From Glebionis coronaria (lineage: Eukaryota; Streptophyta; Magnoliopsida; Asterales; Asteraceae): a stretch of 64,000 nucleotides of DNA. The position numbers and the translations under genes were made by a program. The DNA lies in NCBI GenBank assembly GCA_025667525.1, contig CM046875.1:152765675-152829674 (forward strand), written 5' to 3'. Under the pieces are notes generated by a model, which had not been told where the DNA came from, searched no databases, and saw nothing but the letters and a program-made list of their open reading frames with translations. Shown in pieces: positions 23,909 through 35,274 of the stretch; position 1 is the first letter of the stretch, and each line of letters starts with the position of its first letter.

Positions 23909-26442
23909 ATGCCGGAAACCTCTAGCCCACACTCACCTTCCAGAAACCCATCTTCACCAAGACTTACCCCCCCACCAAATGACGATGATCTACCCCAACT
24001 TTTTGACTCAAGAGGTGGATCACACGTAACCAGTGTACCAGTCTTTGATGAAGAAGACTTTGCCAGTTGGAAGAGTCAATTTCTTGTATACCTTGATGGA
24101 CTTGAACCTTTTCTCTTAGAAATTTTAGAAAATGGTCCATATATTCCCATGGCACTTACTTCTACTGAAGAAAACCCTCTTCCCAAGCCTGTCAAACAAT
24201 GGACCGCAGCTGATAGGAAATTAGCAAACCAAGATAAACGTCTCAAAAGCATCATAATTTCCTGTCTTCCAAAGCATATCATGAAGTCTGTCATTCAGTG
24301 TCCCACAGCTAAACAAATGTGGACAGACCTCATTCTTGGCCATGAAGGACCCTCTGAAACAAGAGAGACAAAAATTCAGGCACTCAGACTTCATTTAATG
24401 CCTTTAAGTCTCTTGAAGGTGAAAAAGTTCAGCAAACCTATACTAGGCTGAAGATTCTTCTAAATGACCTCGCTATGAATGATGTTACTATTGGTCAAGC
24501 TGAGATCAATGCCACTTTTGTCAACAGCCTTCCAAGAAAGTGGCTGAGCATGAATCAGACTCAGAGAGCTAACAACTCAATCAAAAATGATACCCTTGCT
24601 CAGCTCTATGGAAAGTACAATTATGAAGAAGGGCTGATCGATACTATCTACAAATCAGAGACTGAAAGATTTGTAGTCCAAGGAGCATCTTCCAAAGCTT
24701 TGATCTCTGCAACACATCCTCTTGACAGCGATTCTGATATTGAAGAAGATACCCGTAGCAGCCAAGAGTTCTTGTCAGACCTCAATGCAGAATTTCATGA
24801 AAGAGCACTGCTAGCCAACCAAAGAAGATACTACAAAAGATCTGGAAGAGTAGGTTCAGCTAGCAAACCAACTGACAGGTCAAAAGAAACATGTTTTGCC
24901 TGTGGAAAGCTTGGACATTTTCAAAAAGAATGTCCTTCCACCAAAACATCCTCACCCTCTTATCCAGCATCTTCATCCAAACCCTACAAGTTCAAACAAC
25001 ATAACAACTCATCTCAATCCAATTCTTCAGACACTGAGAAGAAAGATTACAAAAATAAGTACAAGGCACTTAAAGCTGAGTTAGAACAGATGAACTTGAA
25101 GATTGAAGCTATGTCCAAAAAGAAAGGTGGTGAGAAAAAGGCTGAGAAAGGGTTGGTTGCTGAAACCTATGATTGGAATGATGAACCATTGACTTCAGAT
25201 GAAGAAGACACCACAAGAGTCAGGGCTTTTATGGCAATTGCTGAGGATGAACCAGCTGTTGGAAAAGGTGATGCTAGATCAGGACAATGGGTCGACATCA
25301 CAATGAAAAAGGTACACAGGCTTCTATCTATGACTGATTGTGATGAACGTAAGCATGTCCTTGATTACACCATTGTTGACTTGCACTTTGTTGAGGAACA
25401 AAGGAAGAACCTACTTGACAAGTTTCACTCTGTTAAAACTGAAATGATTAATGCTAAGGCTGAATGTGAAACTCTCAGGCGGGTTAACTTAGAAAAAATC
25501 TCCCTGCAAAATGAAGTAGCTCGATTAACCTTGAAAAACTTAGCTTTAAATGATCAAGTCACTGAATTAAACAAAGGTATTGAAAAATGGCTGTGTGCTA
25601 GGTTTACTATTGATGAATTGCTTAGGGATGAAGTGCCTGCTGACTTAAACAGGGATATAACTGCTAAGCATAAAAAGCTGAGGATTATCACCAAACCCAA
25701 ATACATTGTCTTTAAATCTACAGAGACTATTCATATGTCAGATACCTCTTTGACTAATGACCCTGTCTCTGAAGATGTGGCTGAGCTTCCACCCTTGCCC
25801 AAACTCTCTGGAGTTGAACCTAGCAGTTCTTCTAGATCTGCTAAGGATGAACTTAAGATAGATATTGAGAATCCTCCAGCTAAAGTTTTTCGTGTGCCTG
25901 CTAAACCAACTGGTAAACAAGTAGCTTTTAAGCCTGTTTCTACTAAAGCTGTGAATAAGGTTGACCCCACCACTGAAGATCGCCTGTTGTCTCTTATGAA
26001 AGAAGTAGAACTCTTGAAACAACACATTAAGCCTTCCGCTGAATGCTCTACTTCTCATGAACCTAAGTCAGTCCTAGGTGAACCCAAAGGGGAAAGGTTA
26101 ATCAAACCTTATTGCAATGTTTGTAAGAATTCTCACCACTCGACCTTAGATCATGACAGACACATGGCAGCTAAAAGAGCTCAGACACCCTCTAGGGACA
26201 GACCACAGAGTTCCAAAAGACAACAGGGAAATTACAATTCTTATCCTCCCTGTAAATTCTGTGGGTTCACAGACCATCACTCAGATGAGTGTGGTGACTT
26301 CCCTGGGTGTGATATCTGTGGGAGTTATAACCATGAAACTATGAACTGTCCATCCCAACGCCAAAAGTTTTTCAGGAACACAAGAGTTGCTAACAAGCAA
26401 TTCAGGGAACCCACTGGAAAGTGGGTTCACCATAGGAACTAA
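23909..26442 (+). pseudogene. SIRE-type Gag with one frameshift
   Basis: Structural protein of the element particle. The ATG at 23909 (context CACCATGCC) opens an N-terminal Gag domain of the UBN2/retrotran-gag kind (FASWKSQFLVYLDG, KQMWTDL). One base is missing near 24390, where the frame moves from the 23909-24451 ORF to the 24475-26442 ORF; the conserved FNAFKSLEGEKVQ-like stretch spans the break. A CCHC zinc knuckle CFACGKLGHFQKEC lies at 24892-24933. A coiled-coil-like region follows, then two Cys/His clusters near 26116-26160 and 26250-26350 (CNVC, CKFCG, CDICG). The ORF ends at TAA 26440-26442, and pol opens in another frame 18 bases on. Confidence 0.9.
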
Positions 26443-26459
26443 TCTGTTTCTATGTATCT

Positions 26460-29400
26460 GTGCAGAAATATCTCAAGGAATCGGTATGGTATCTAGATAG
26501 TGGCTGTTCTAGACACATGACAGGGATTCAACAATACCTGCACAGATACTCAAAGGAGCCAGGTCCCAAAGTGGTGTTTGGAGATAACTCTTCAGGTGAC
26601 ACAGAAGGATATGGCTCAGTGAATTGCAATGGGATCACTTTTACCAGGGTTGCATATGTGAATGGTCTTAAGCACAATCTTATTAGCATCAGCCAGTTAT
26701 GTGATGCTGATTATAAGGTTTTGTTTACTAAGACTCAGGGAACCATATTCAACAAAAATAATGATGTTGTGCTGGTTGCACCTAGAAGGAGAGATGTGTA
26801 TGTCATCAACATGGCTGTGTGCTCTGAAGACAGCTCAAATTGTTTTCTTGCCAAAGCCTCTGAAAGTGTCAACTGGCTGTGGCACAAGAGACTGTCTCAT
26901 CTCAACTTCAAGAACATCAATAAGATAGCCACTCAAAACTTGGTTGCTGGTCTACCCTCAGTAATGTTTTCCAAAGACAAAACTTGTTCTGCCTGTGTCA
27001 AAGGAAAACATCACAGGTCTTCATTCAAGACTAGGCAATCATTCTCTATTGACAAGTGCTTACATCTCCTTCACATGGACTTGTTTGGGCCTGTCAAACC
27101 TCAAACCATTAATCACAACAAATATACCTTGGTCATAGTTGATGAATTTTCAAGATATACATGGGTGTTCTTCCTCAGAAGGAAAAGTGATGCAGCTGAT
27201 GCCATCATGTCCTTCATCAGACAGGTTGAAAATATGAATGATGTTAGAGTCAAAGCTCTAAGAAGTGATAATGGTACGGAATTCAAGAATCATCAACTTG
27301 AATCATTTTGTGATGAAAAAGGGATTTCACAGAACTTCTCTTCAGCTGGCACTCCTGAACAAAATGGTGTGGCTGAAAGAAGAAACAGGACTCTGATTGA
27401 AGCAGCAAGAACTATGTTAAATGGTGCAGCCTTACCAAAGCAATTTTGGGGAGAAGCTGTACACACTGCCTGCTATACTCAAAACAGATCAATCATTGTC
27501 AAAAGACATGGCAAAACCTCCTATGAAGTTTTCAGAAAAAGATCTCCAGACGTCAGCTATTTTCATGTGTTTGGATGCCCTGTGTTTATTTATAACTACA
27601 GGGATAAACTTGGAAAGTTTGATGAAAAGGCTGATGATGGATTCTTTTTGGGATACTCTCCAACAGCCAAAGCCTTCAGAGTATTCAACATCAGAAGACA
27701 AGAAGTAGAAGAAACTTTCCATGTCAGATTTAATGAAGATGATGAAGTCATACAGAGAACAGGAACAGAGGGTGATGAAGTAGATTTTAATGAAAATATT
27801 TCTTTCCCAAGTGATGAGTTCACAGAACCCAGACCTACCAGTCATCACCACTCCAACACTCTCACTCCTTATGTTCCTGCTTTTGATCCTCTGTCTACTC
27901 ACAACATAGAAGTTCCTACCTCTCAGGGACTTGATGAAGAAGAACCTCAAATCTCTGATGGTCCTTCTCATGATATTAATGACTCACCAATTCTTCAAAC
28001 CTCTGAAGTTGCTCTTGCTGATAATGAAATTGCTTCCCTTGATATGGCTGAAGAAGACTCAGACACTGAAGTAGTCTTTGAAGAAAGCCCTCCTAGTCAG
28101 CAGGATGAGACTCAAATTGTTCCAGCTGTGCCCTCAAGTACCCCTGTTCTTGAAACTCCAGCTCCTCAAAATAAGTGGTCAAGAGATCAACACATCTTCT
28201 TGTCAACATTATTGGGGAACCAAATGCAGGGGTCACAACCAGACAGCGAATCCAAGACTCTGAGTCAGCCTCAGCCAATGAATGTCTATTTGCTGAATTT
28301 CTTTCTCAAATTGAACCTAAAAGAGTTGCTGAGGCTCTGGTAGAAGATGGATGGGTAGCTGCTATGCAAGAAGAAATCAATCAGTTCAAAAGGAACAAAG
28401 TATGGACACTAGTGCCAGCTCCACCTGGAAAGAATATCACAGGCACTAGATGGATCTATAGAAACAAGATGGATGAAATTGGGAACATCATCAGGAACAA
28501 GGCAAGATTGGTAGCACAGGGATACTCTCAGACTGAAGGAATTGATTATGATGAAACTTTTGCACCTGTTGCTAGACTTGAAGCTATCAGAATCTTTCTT
28601 GCTTATGCTGCCTATATGAACATCACTGTCTATCAGATGGATGTAAAGAGTGCCTTCCTCAATGGTGATTTGGCTGAGGAAGTCTATGTTGCTCAACCTG
28701 AAGGATTTGAGAACAGCGAGTTTCCCAACCATGTGTACAGACTTCACAAGGCAATGTATGGTCTGAAACAAGCTCCAAGAGCATGGTATGAAACTCTTTC
28801 AAATTTCCTATCTGAAAACAAATTTATCAGGGGTTCTATTGATAAAACACTCTTTACCTTCAAGGACAAGAGTGATTTCATCATTGTGCAGATTTATGTG
28901 GATGATATCATCTTTGGGTCAACAAATGTCAATCTTAGTAAACGTTTTGCTAAATTAATGACCAAGAAATATGAGATGAGTATGATGGGTGAATTAACTT
29001 ACTTTTTGGGTTTTCAAATTAAACAATGTCCTAAGGGAATTTCTATTTGTCAAGAAAAGTATGTTAAGGATTTACTTAAAAAAATATGACTTGGCTGATT
29101 GTGCTTCAGTGAAATGCCCCATGCTTCCACCCAACAACTTGGGCCCTGATGAGTCAGGGGTCTCTGTCAATGAGACTTTATATAGAGGCATGATTGGGTC
29201 ACTGATGTATTTAACAGCCAGTCGTCCAGATATCCAATTCTCCACATGTCTCTGTGCAAGGTACCAAGCTAACCCAAAAGAATCCCATCTAGTGGCTGTT
29301 AAGAGAATTTTCAGGTATCTCAAAGGAACACCATCCCTAGGACTATGGTATCCAAAGGAATCAGGCTTTGATCTCAAGGCCTATTCAGATTCAGATTATG

Positions 29401-29852
29401 CTGGATGCTGTATTGACAGGAAAAGTACTTCAGGCAGCTGTCAAATCCTAGGAGGAAAATTGGTTGGATGGAGTGCTAAGAAGCAAAACTCTGTGGCTAT
29501 GTCTTCAGCTGAAGCTGAATATGTCGCTGCAGCCAGCTGTTGTGCTCAGGTGCTCTGGATGAAAAGTCAATTGGCTGACTATGAAATCTTGTATGACAAA
29601 GTGCCAATCTTTTGTGACAACACCAGCGCCATTGCCATATCCAACAACCCTGTTCTTCACTCTCGTACCAAACACATTGATATCAGGTATCATTTTATCA
29701 GGGATCATATTATGAAGGGAGATATTGAGCTGCATTTTGTTCCCACAGAGCTGCAACTAGCTGATATCTTTACAAAGCCTTTGGCTGAACCTACGTTCAA
29801 CAGGCTAGTTGCTGAGCTAGGGATGCTCAATATTTCAAAGCCTGTGGCTTGA
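26460..29852 (+). pseudogene. SIRE-type Pol: protease, integrase, RT, RNase H, two frameshifts
   Basis: Protease active site DSGCSRHMTG begins at 26496. A gag-pre-integrase zinc region (WLWHKRLSHLN, CSACVKGKHH) follows, then the integrase core with Asp in HMDLFGP, Asp in RSDNGTEF and Glu in PEQNGVAERRN. The frame is lost near 28190-28205 (one base missing) between KWSRDQH and [12 protein letters not shown] follows with [32 protein letters not shown] and YVDD at 28894-28905. A second shift near 29080 is one extra A in a run of seven. RNase H has YSDSDYAGC, SSAEAEYVAAA and DIFTKPL. The upstream TATCTGTGCAG just before the protease resembles a splice acceptor. Confidence 0.93.
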
Positions 29853-30210
29853 TATTAAATGTGTTCATTAAATGATTGATTCTATATTAAATGTTTTATT
29901 AAATGTTTTTCACATGTAACTAGGTAGTTGCATTCCAAGTAAATGCGAAAAACATTCTCACATTTTTTAATCATTTAAGTTTCGGATAACGAGGAGACAA
30001 AAATTTTTTGAAAGGTCAAGGGGACCCACTTGAGCAGTCATTTTCGCTTTTGCATTTAATACGGTTGAATAACTGTTCACTCAAGTTTGATTATATATAT
30101 TGTCTTCTTTCTCTTCTCACCCACCACCATTCTCAAAATCATTTTCTCTCTCTAAAACTCTTATCTCTCTCAACCATCCGCCATTTTCATTCTCCTTCAA
30201 CCTTAAATCA
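29853..30210 (+). other. Spacer between pol and third ORF
   Basis: Non-coding. It has a repeated TATTAAATG motif near 29857-29905 and, at its right end, the TATA-like segment and CT-rich leader of the third ORF. Confidence 0.6.
30091..30100 (+). promoter_or_regulatory. Possible internal promoter TATA for third ORF
   Basis: TTATATATAT followed by a CT-rich stretch (TGTCTTCTTTCTCTTCTC) and then the ATG at 30211, a typical plant promoter/leader look. It could instead be a leader exposed by splicing. Inference only. Confidence 0.35.
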
Positions 30211-31353
30211 ATGGCGTTTCCCGTACCAAAAGCCTCCAATGTGAACTTCGAGATCAACGAGAGCATCATCGCCTCAAATAACGCCATTGGATGGATCAAG
30301 GCACCCAACAACACCTACTCAGATCTGGTAAATTTCATGTAGAATTGTGACCTAAACGAAGCCTTCACCAAAACTCCATCCACCTTTTACCAAGAATACC
30401 TTAGGGAATTCTAGTATTCTGCTGAAGTTGAAGAAGACACCATTACTTTTAGCCTTTCTTGCAATGAACATCCTTTTGCCTTTTCCCTTGCTGATTTTGC
30501 CAGTGTGGTCGGACTTAAACATGGAGATGAATGCCTGAAGACAGTTGACAAAAAGGCTGTCAAGGAAGCATTGGCCACACTCAACCCTTGTCATGACATT
30601 AACCCTGCCCTCACACCAGCTGAAATCCTTGCTAAAGCACCTCTGAAGATTAAGTATTTTTCTCCTATGTGGCGTGTCCTCTTCACCCACATTGTGAAGT
30701 CCCTGGGAGGCATGCAGGGATCACAAGATCAAATGTCGTTCAAACATCAGACTATTGCGTATGGATTAATATGGGGAGCTGATGTTGACGTTGGAAGCCT
30801 TCTTTTCTCTAACCTGGTAGAACAACTAAAGGGAAGGAATCAGGTCAGGGAAAAGAACATCTGTTATGTGCGTTATCTGTCCCTGATCTTTGAGAGTTTG
30901 CTTGGAGAGAACTATCATAACAAGGCCTTGACAACTCTGAAGCCCTATCGCATCACTGGCGCCATCTACAAGGAGATAGGAGCTGAGGATATCCCTGTGA
31001 CTGCACACATGCTGAACGTGGCCAATCAGGTACCCAACGCTGAGAAGCCCTTGCTCCCTTCCTCTGAGAAGGTGAATACTTCTAGTGTCGCTGGCAAGTC
31101 TACGTCTTTGACCTCTGGGCAGCACACTACTAAGTCCAAGGCTTCATCTGGCCAACAGCTAAAGAAGAAGAAAATCCCCTCTTCTTCCCAACCTAAAGCT
31201 GTTAGCAAGGCCAAGGAAAAGAAGATTGACACCGCCTCTGGTCCAGATACTCTTGTGGATACAGAATCTTTGGCTGACAAACAACAGGCGTCTAGTGTCT
31301 CTAGGTCAGCAGAGACTACAGGAAACCAGCCAAACCAAGCTGATATCTCACAG

Positions 31354-32083
31354 GTAATCAGTGTACATTTTTAGAGGTTCACAATCAACCACTCTCATTT
31401 GTCTGTAGGAGAGAGTGGTGAAGTTAGGGTAATCCTCGACCCATAGAAGTCTGTCATTTCACTTAGAATTCTTTAAGACTTCTGTACACTCTGTCTTTGC
31501 ACCAGGGAGTGATTCATTTGTGTTTATAAAGCACCCCGATGACCCTGAACCCTCTAGACAGTATTCAGGCTAACAACAACCTGAATACATTAATGTCTCA
31601 ACCTTGAAGGCTGTACTTCACACAGCCTCTTGGTTCCCTCATTAAAAGAGTCCCAAAGGATTTATTCTTTCAGGGGGAGCTGAATCATCACCCTCAGCTT
31701 TCCTAGGGGCAGCGTAACAGGCGACCTACAACAACATATGTTTCACTCTTAAAAGAGTCCCAAAGGTTTTACCTTTTGGGGGGGCTGAATAATCACACTC
31801 AGCTTTCCTAGGGGCAGCGAAATGGCGATCATTAAACAACATATGTTTCACAATCAAAAGAGTCCCAAAGGTTTTTACCTTTTGGGGGGGCTGAATAATC
31901 ACACTCAGCTTTCCTAGGGGCAGCGAATGGCGACCATTAACCACACTTCATTCACACTTAAAAGAATCCCAAGGATTTATCCTTTGGAGTGGCTGAGTAA
32001 TCACCCTCAGCCTCTCTGGGACAGCGAAATGGCGACCATTCACTTTATATTTTCCCCTGTTACTAATTACAACAAACTTGCAG
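31354..32083 (+). other. Candidate intron of the third ORF
   Basis: Donor CAG|GTAATC at 31353/31354, branch-like TACTAAT near 32061-32067 and acceptor AACTTGCAG|GC ending at 32083. Removing it joins the two large ORFs in phase without loss. Unspliced, exon 1 reads to a TAG at 31372-31374. It contains the four-copy 105-bp repeat. Confidence 0.7.
31641..32055 (+). repeat. Four tandem copies of a 104-107 bp unit inside the candidate intron
   Basis: Units begin at 31642, 31749, 31854 and 31958 with TTAAAAGAGTCCCAAAGG or near variants. Each has a small hairpin (CCCAAAGG...CCTTTTGGG), the phrase CTCAGCTTTCCTAGGGGCAG and GAAATGGCGACCATT. The first and last are more diverged than the middle two. Confidence 0.9.
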
Positions 32084-34514
32084 GCTGAAATTGTACAGCC
32101 AGTCCAAGAACCTCAGGTACATGAAAAGGAGGCTGAAACAATAACTCAGGACATTCAGATTGAAGAAGAACTTGTGCTCAATGCTGATGAAGAAATACTT
32201 TCTGTAGAAGATTATGTCGCTGAGTTTGAACCAATGCCTGAAGATGAATTCCCTGAGGGAATGTTTGATGAAGAGGAGGAAGAAGATGAGGATGACCAGC
32301 TGTCAGCCTCTCCTCCTAAAGAAGATGACAAGACTTCTCCTCTTAAGGAAGCTGTTGACACACAAAACTCTGCTACATCTGCAACAACAGTCTTCCAAAG
32401 ACAAATTTATGATCCAACAGCTGAATTCCTTTTGTTTGATCATCCTACCCAGACTAACTTCGACTTGATTCCAAGGGAGGATGATTTTGCTCAACAAAGC
32501 CTCAATATCAAGAATCTTCAGCCTGTACACCATCAGTCTGATATTGAGCGCTTATCAAGAAAGCTGGACGTGATCAAGTCAGAGATGCACAATTTTACTG
32601 TCACCTTTCCAGGTATTATAAAGAAGGCTGTGACTGAGGCTGTCACTGAGCCTATTCAGGAGGGTACAAGAAAAGGTGTGGCTCAGGGACTAAGTCATCT
32701 CTCGACACGAATCAAGAATGCCATTGACTCAGTTGTCCCTGCATTGTTCCAAGAACAAGAAAACAACATGAACAGACACTTCAATGCAGTGCGCAACAGG
32801 CAATACAACCATGTTGGTTTTATTGTTAGGCGAGTTCAGGCAAATACCAATGCCAATGCCAACCTATTGCTGAAGATTGCCAGGGCATCAAGAAAAAGAC
32901 AGCGTGCCATGGCTGCCTCTGTGGAGCAGATTGCAAGAAGATTTCAGGCACGTTCATCCAAGCATAAGAGAAGTAAGGATGAACGTGAGGGGGAGAAGAA
33001 AACTACACTCAGCCTTGCATCTGCTGAACAAGGATCATCTTCAGCCAATCCTTCAACAACACCTGTTCCTCTTCAAGTCATCACACCAGTTATAGTACCT
33101 GATGATGAGGATCAGACTCAGGGGGAGCAACAGACACAAGATGGAGCTGACTCATCTAAATCCATGATCTTAGTTAACATCAGCAAGCCTGAGGATGAGG
33201 ATGAACCAGCAGCCAAGAAGCTTAAATTCACTGTGAGCTCCCTACCAAAATCTATTCAAAATCAGGCTCAGATAGCGTTCCTCAAAAGAGCTGATGATTT
33301 GAAAAACATAAGCGTGGAGTCCTCTGTCTCAAAGAAAGGTAAAGAGATAGTTTTGGTTGATACTGACACTAAACTTAAGAAGATAGCTGCGATGCTAGAG
33401 ACAGGAGGATCCACAACAGACCTTTCCCAATTTTCAACCTTTACACCTTCCGATGAGAGACCTTTAATGCCTGAAGAAATAGAGCAACAGGCTGAGGAAT
33501 TCAAAAGACTAAGTGAGCTCAAGGCAGCCAAAGAATTAAATGAAGCCACTCTGAGGAAGATGACACCACCTAAAAAAGAAAAACAAAAACAAAGGTTGAG
33601 GGAAATGGAACTTAAACGCGCTGAGGCTTTAAAGAAAGTCAAAGCTGACTATGATGCCTGCGTGAACAACAGGTATGCTGCTGGCAAGATAACCAAGTTT
33701 AGATACACCATTCACAAGTCCACAAACACCCCACAGATGATCTTATGGAGGGATGTTCAAACAGGGAATATGGATGTGTTTGACAACTTCAGGTTAAAAA
33801 CACTTGGGTTATCAGAATGGTTTGAACTCGAAGCCTTAGCTGCCAAAAAGTCTGGACAGGCAAATTTCCTTCTGCTTAAAACTCTTAAGGCTAAGTTTAA
33901 CTGGATCAAGGAAACAACTGCCAAACTCAAGATTGATCCCCCACCACAGCTTTTCGAACAAGGACCCCCAAAGACAGGCAACAAAAGAAGAAGAATTTCC
34001 CAAATCATTGATGAAACTTTTGTTACTGAAGATGTTCGTGTGGATGGCATGCACAGGGATCTGATCCTTCCTAATGGTATAGTTGGCCCTGTTGATGGTC
34101 AGACATACTCAGTGCCTGAAAGAGGAATGGCGTTTATGAACAAAGCCTGCCAATATGCTTTTCAGAGGGAAGATGAGCTTTGCCTGGCTTCAACTATTCA
34201 GCTACTCTGTCACAAGAAGTGTCTCAAGATCAACTCAGAGTACTCCAAGAAGTTTGCAAAGACTTTGCAGGATGAAATTGATAACAGATTAGATGTGGCC
34301 GAAGCTGAAGAAAGAATCAAAAATGATGACTATTGAAGATAGTATCAGCCCTTTTACCTTCATCTTTTATTTAACTTATGTAATGAACTTGTAATTTTTC
34401 TTTAAGTCTTAATAAAATCATGAGGTATGTTTGTTTAGATCTGTTATGTGTAAGAAGAAGTTGTTAAACTCACTTACCTTAACTTAGTTAGATCTAGCAC
34501 TATTTATGTTTAAA

Positions 34515-34525
34515 TAGGGGGAGAT
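34515..34525 (+). other. Polypurine tract of SIRE-type element
   Basis: ATAGGGGGAGAT-like purine run directly before the 3' LTR at 34526, the plus-strand primer site. Confidence 0.85.
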
Positions 34526-35269
34526 TGTTGGGAATCTAAACTTGTTAGATTCCCTGTTCATTGATTTAAACATAATTAGGCTGATAAATAGTCCCTTGCC
34601 TGTGCCTAGGAGGCAGGCAAGTTTCACAAGACTCACAGAGATCCGAATCTCTGTGAGCAACCTCAGAGGAGTCCATGTCAGAGACATTGTCAGGGAAGTC
34701 GAAGATTACCTAAAGACATACTCCTTGGCTGTGATGGATAACAGCCAAGATGTATTAGGGACTCTGAGGGGTTGAGAGTTAACAGGGGTGGCAATACCCT
34801 GATAACTCTCAGCACACTTTGGACATGCCATTTGTGTGTTCGAGAATATGAAGAATAAGGAAACTGTTTTGGACAACTGTTCCTTAAAGCATAATGGAAG
34901 ACTACCAAGAATAGAAGGACATCATGTGACTGATGTGGGAACTTGTAAAAGCTTGTGTAGTCGACATCAAGTACTGTTCAAGTCAAACTCGTAACACTAT
35001 AAATAGGATGTGTATCCTTGCATTAACATTCAACACTTTGAGATATTAAGAACATTAGTGCGTGTAACTTAGTGAATCAAACAGCTACGACTGTATTCAT
35101 AAGTTAAGGTTATTGTTGTTCAAAGTGTGCACAACACATTGTCATCAAACGGTGTTATCCATAACACTTGTAATTCTTTATTATACAATAATAAGATTAC
35201 GTTTGAAAAGTAATACCTTGTGTTGATTAAGTTAAGATTAGGGTTTCTTGCATTGATTAGGGACTTTCA
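34526..35269 (+). repeat. 3' LTR of SIRE-type element
   Basis: Same length and, by reading, the same sequence as the 5' LTR. Followed by the CAAGG target duplication. Confidence 0.95.
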
Positions 35270-35274
35270 CAAGG

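Larger units (their letters stand above)
30211..34336 (+). pseudogene. SIRE third ORF ('env-like'), two exons, two nonsense codons
   Basis: ATG at 30211 has a strong context (AATCAATGGCG). Exon 1 runs to 31353 and exon 2 from 32084 to the TGA at 34336; the 730-base intron is phase 0. In-frame TAG codons sit at 30340 and about 30409; the resemblance to known SIRE ORFs (a REFW-like motif at the second) suggests former sense codons. Exon 1 encodes the conserved globular part found after pol in SIRE elements (FSLADFASVVGL, ALTTLKPYRITGAIY), then a Ser/Lys-rich tail. Exon 2 encodes an acidic segment (EEEEEDEDDQ), long helical or coiled-coil regions and a Lys/Arg-rich stretch. No signal peptide or membrane span is seen, so the 'envelope' label is doubtful. 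Function unknown. Confidence 0.75.
23091..35269 (+). mobile_element. SIRE/Maximus-type Ty1/Copia retrotransposon, complete structure
   Basis: 12.2 kb plus-strand element: 744-bp LTRs (23091-23834 and 34526-35269), initiator tRNA-Met primer site, gag, protease-integrase-RT-RNase H in Copia order, a long third ORF and a purine tract. The target duplication CAAGG is perfect (23086-23090 and 35270-35274). A large third ORF after RNase H marks the SIRE lineage. The two LTRs look identical by reading, so insertion is recent. The coding regions nevertheless carry at least three frameshifts and two stops. Confidence 0.95.

Noticed and set aside
25731..26058. Minus-strand ORFs across the Copia gag and pol
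   Set aside because: Shadows of the plus-strand Gag and Pol, with no domain similarity.
30211..34336. Retroviral-type envelope gene
   Set aside because: No signal peptide, membrane span or cleavage-site-like pattern; the name 'env-like' is only the convention for this position.
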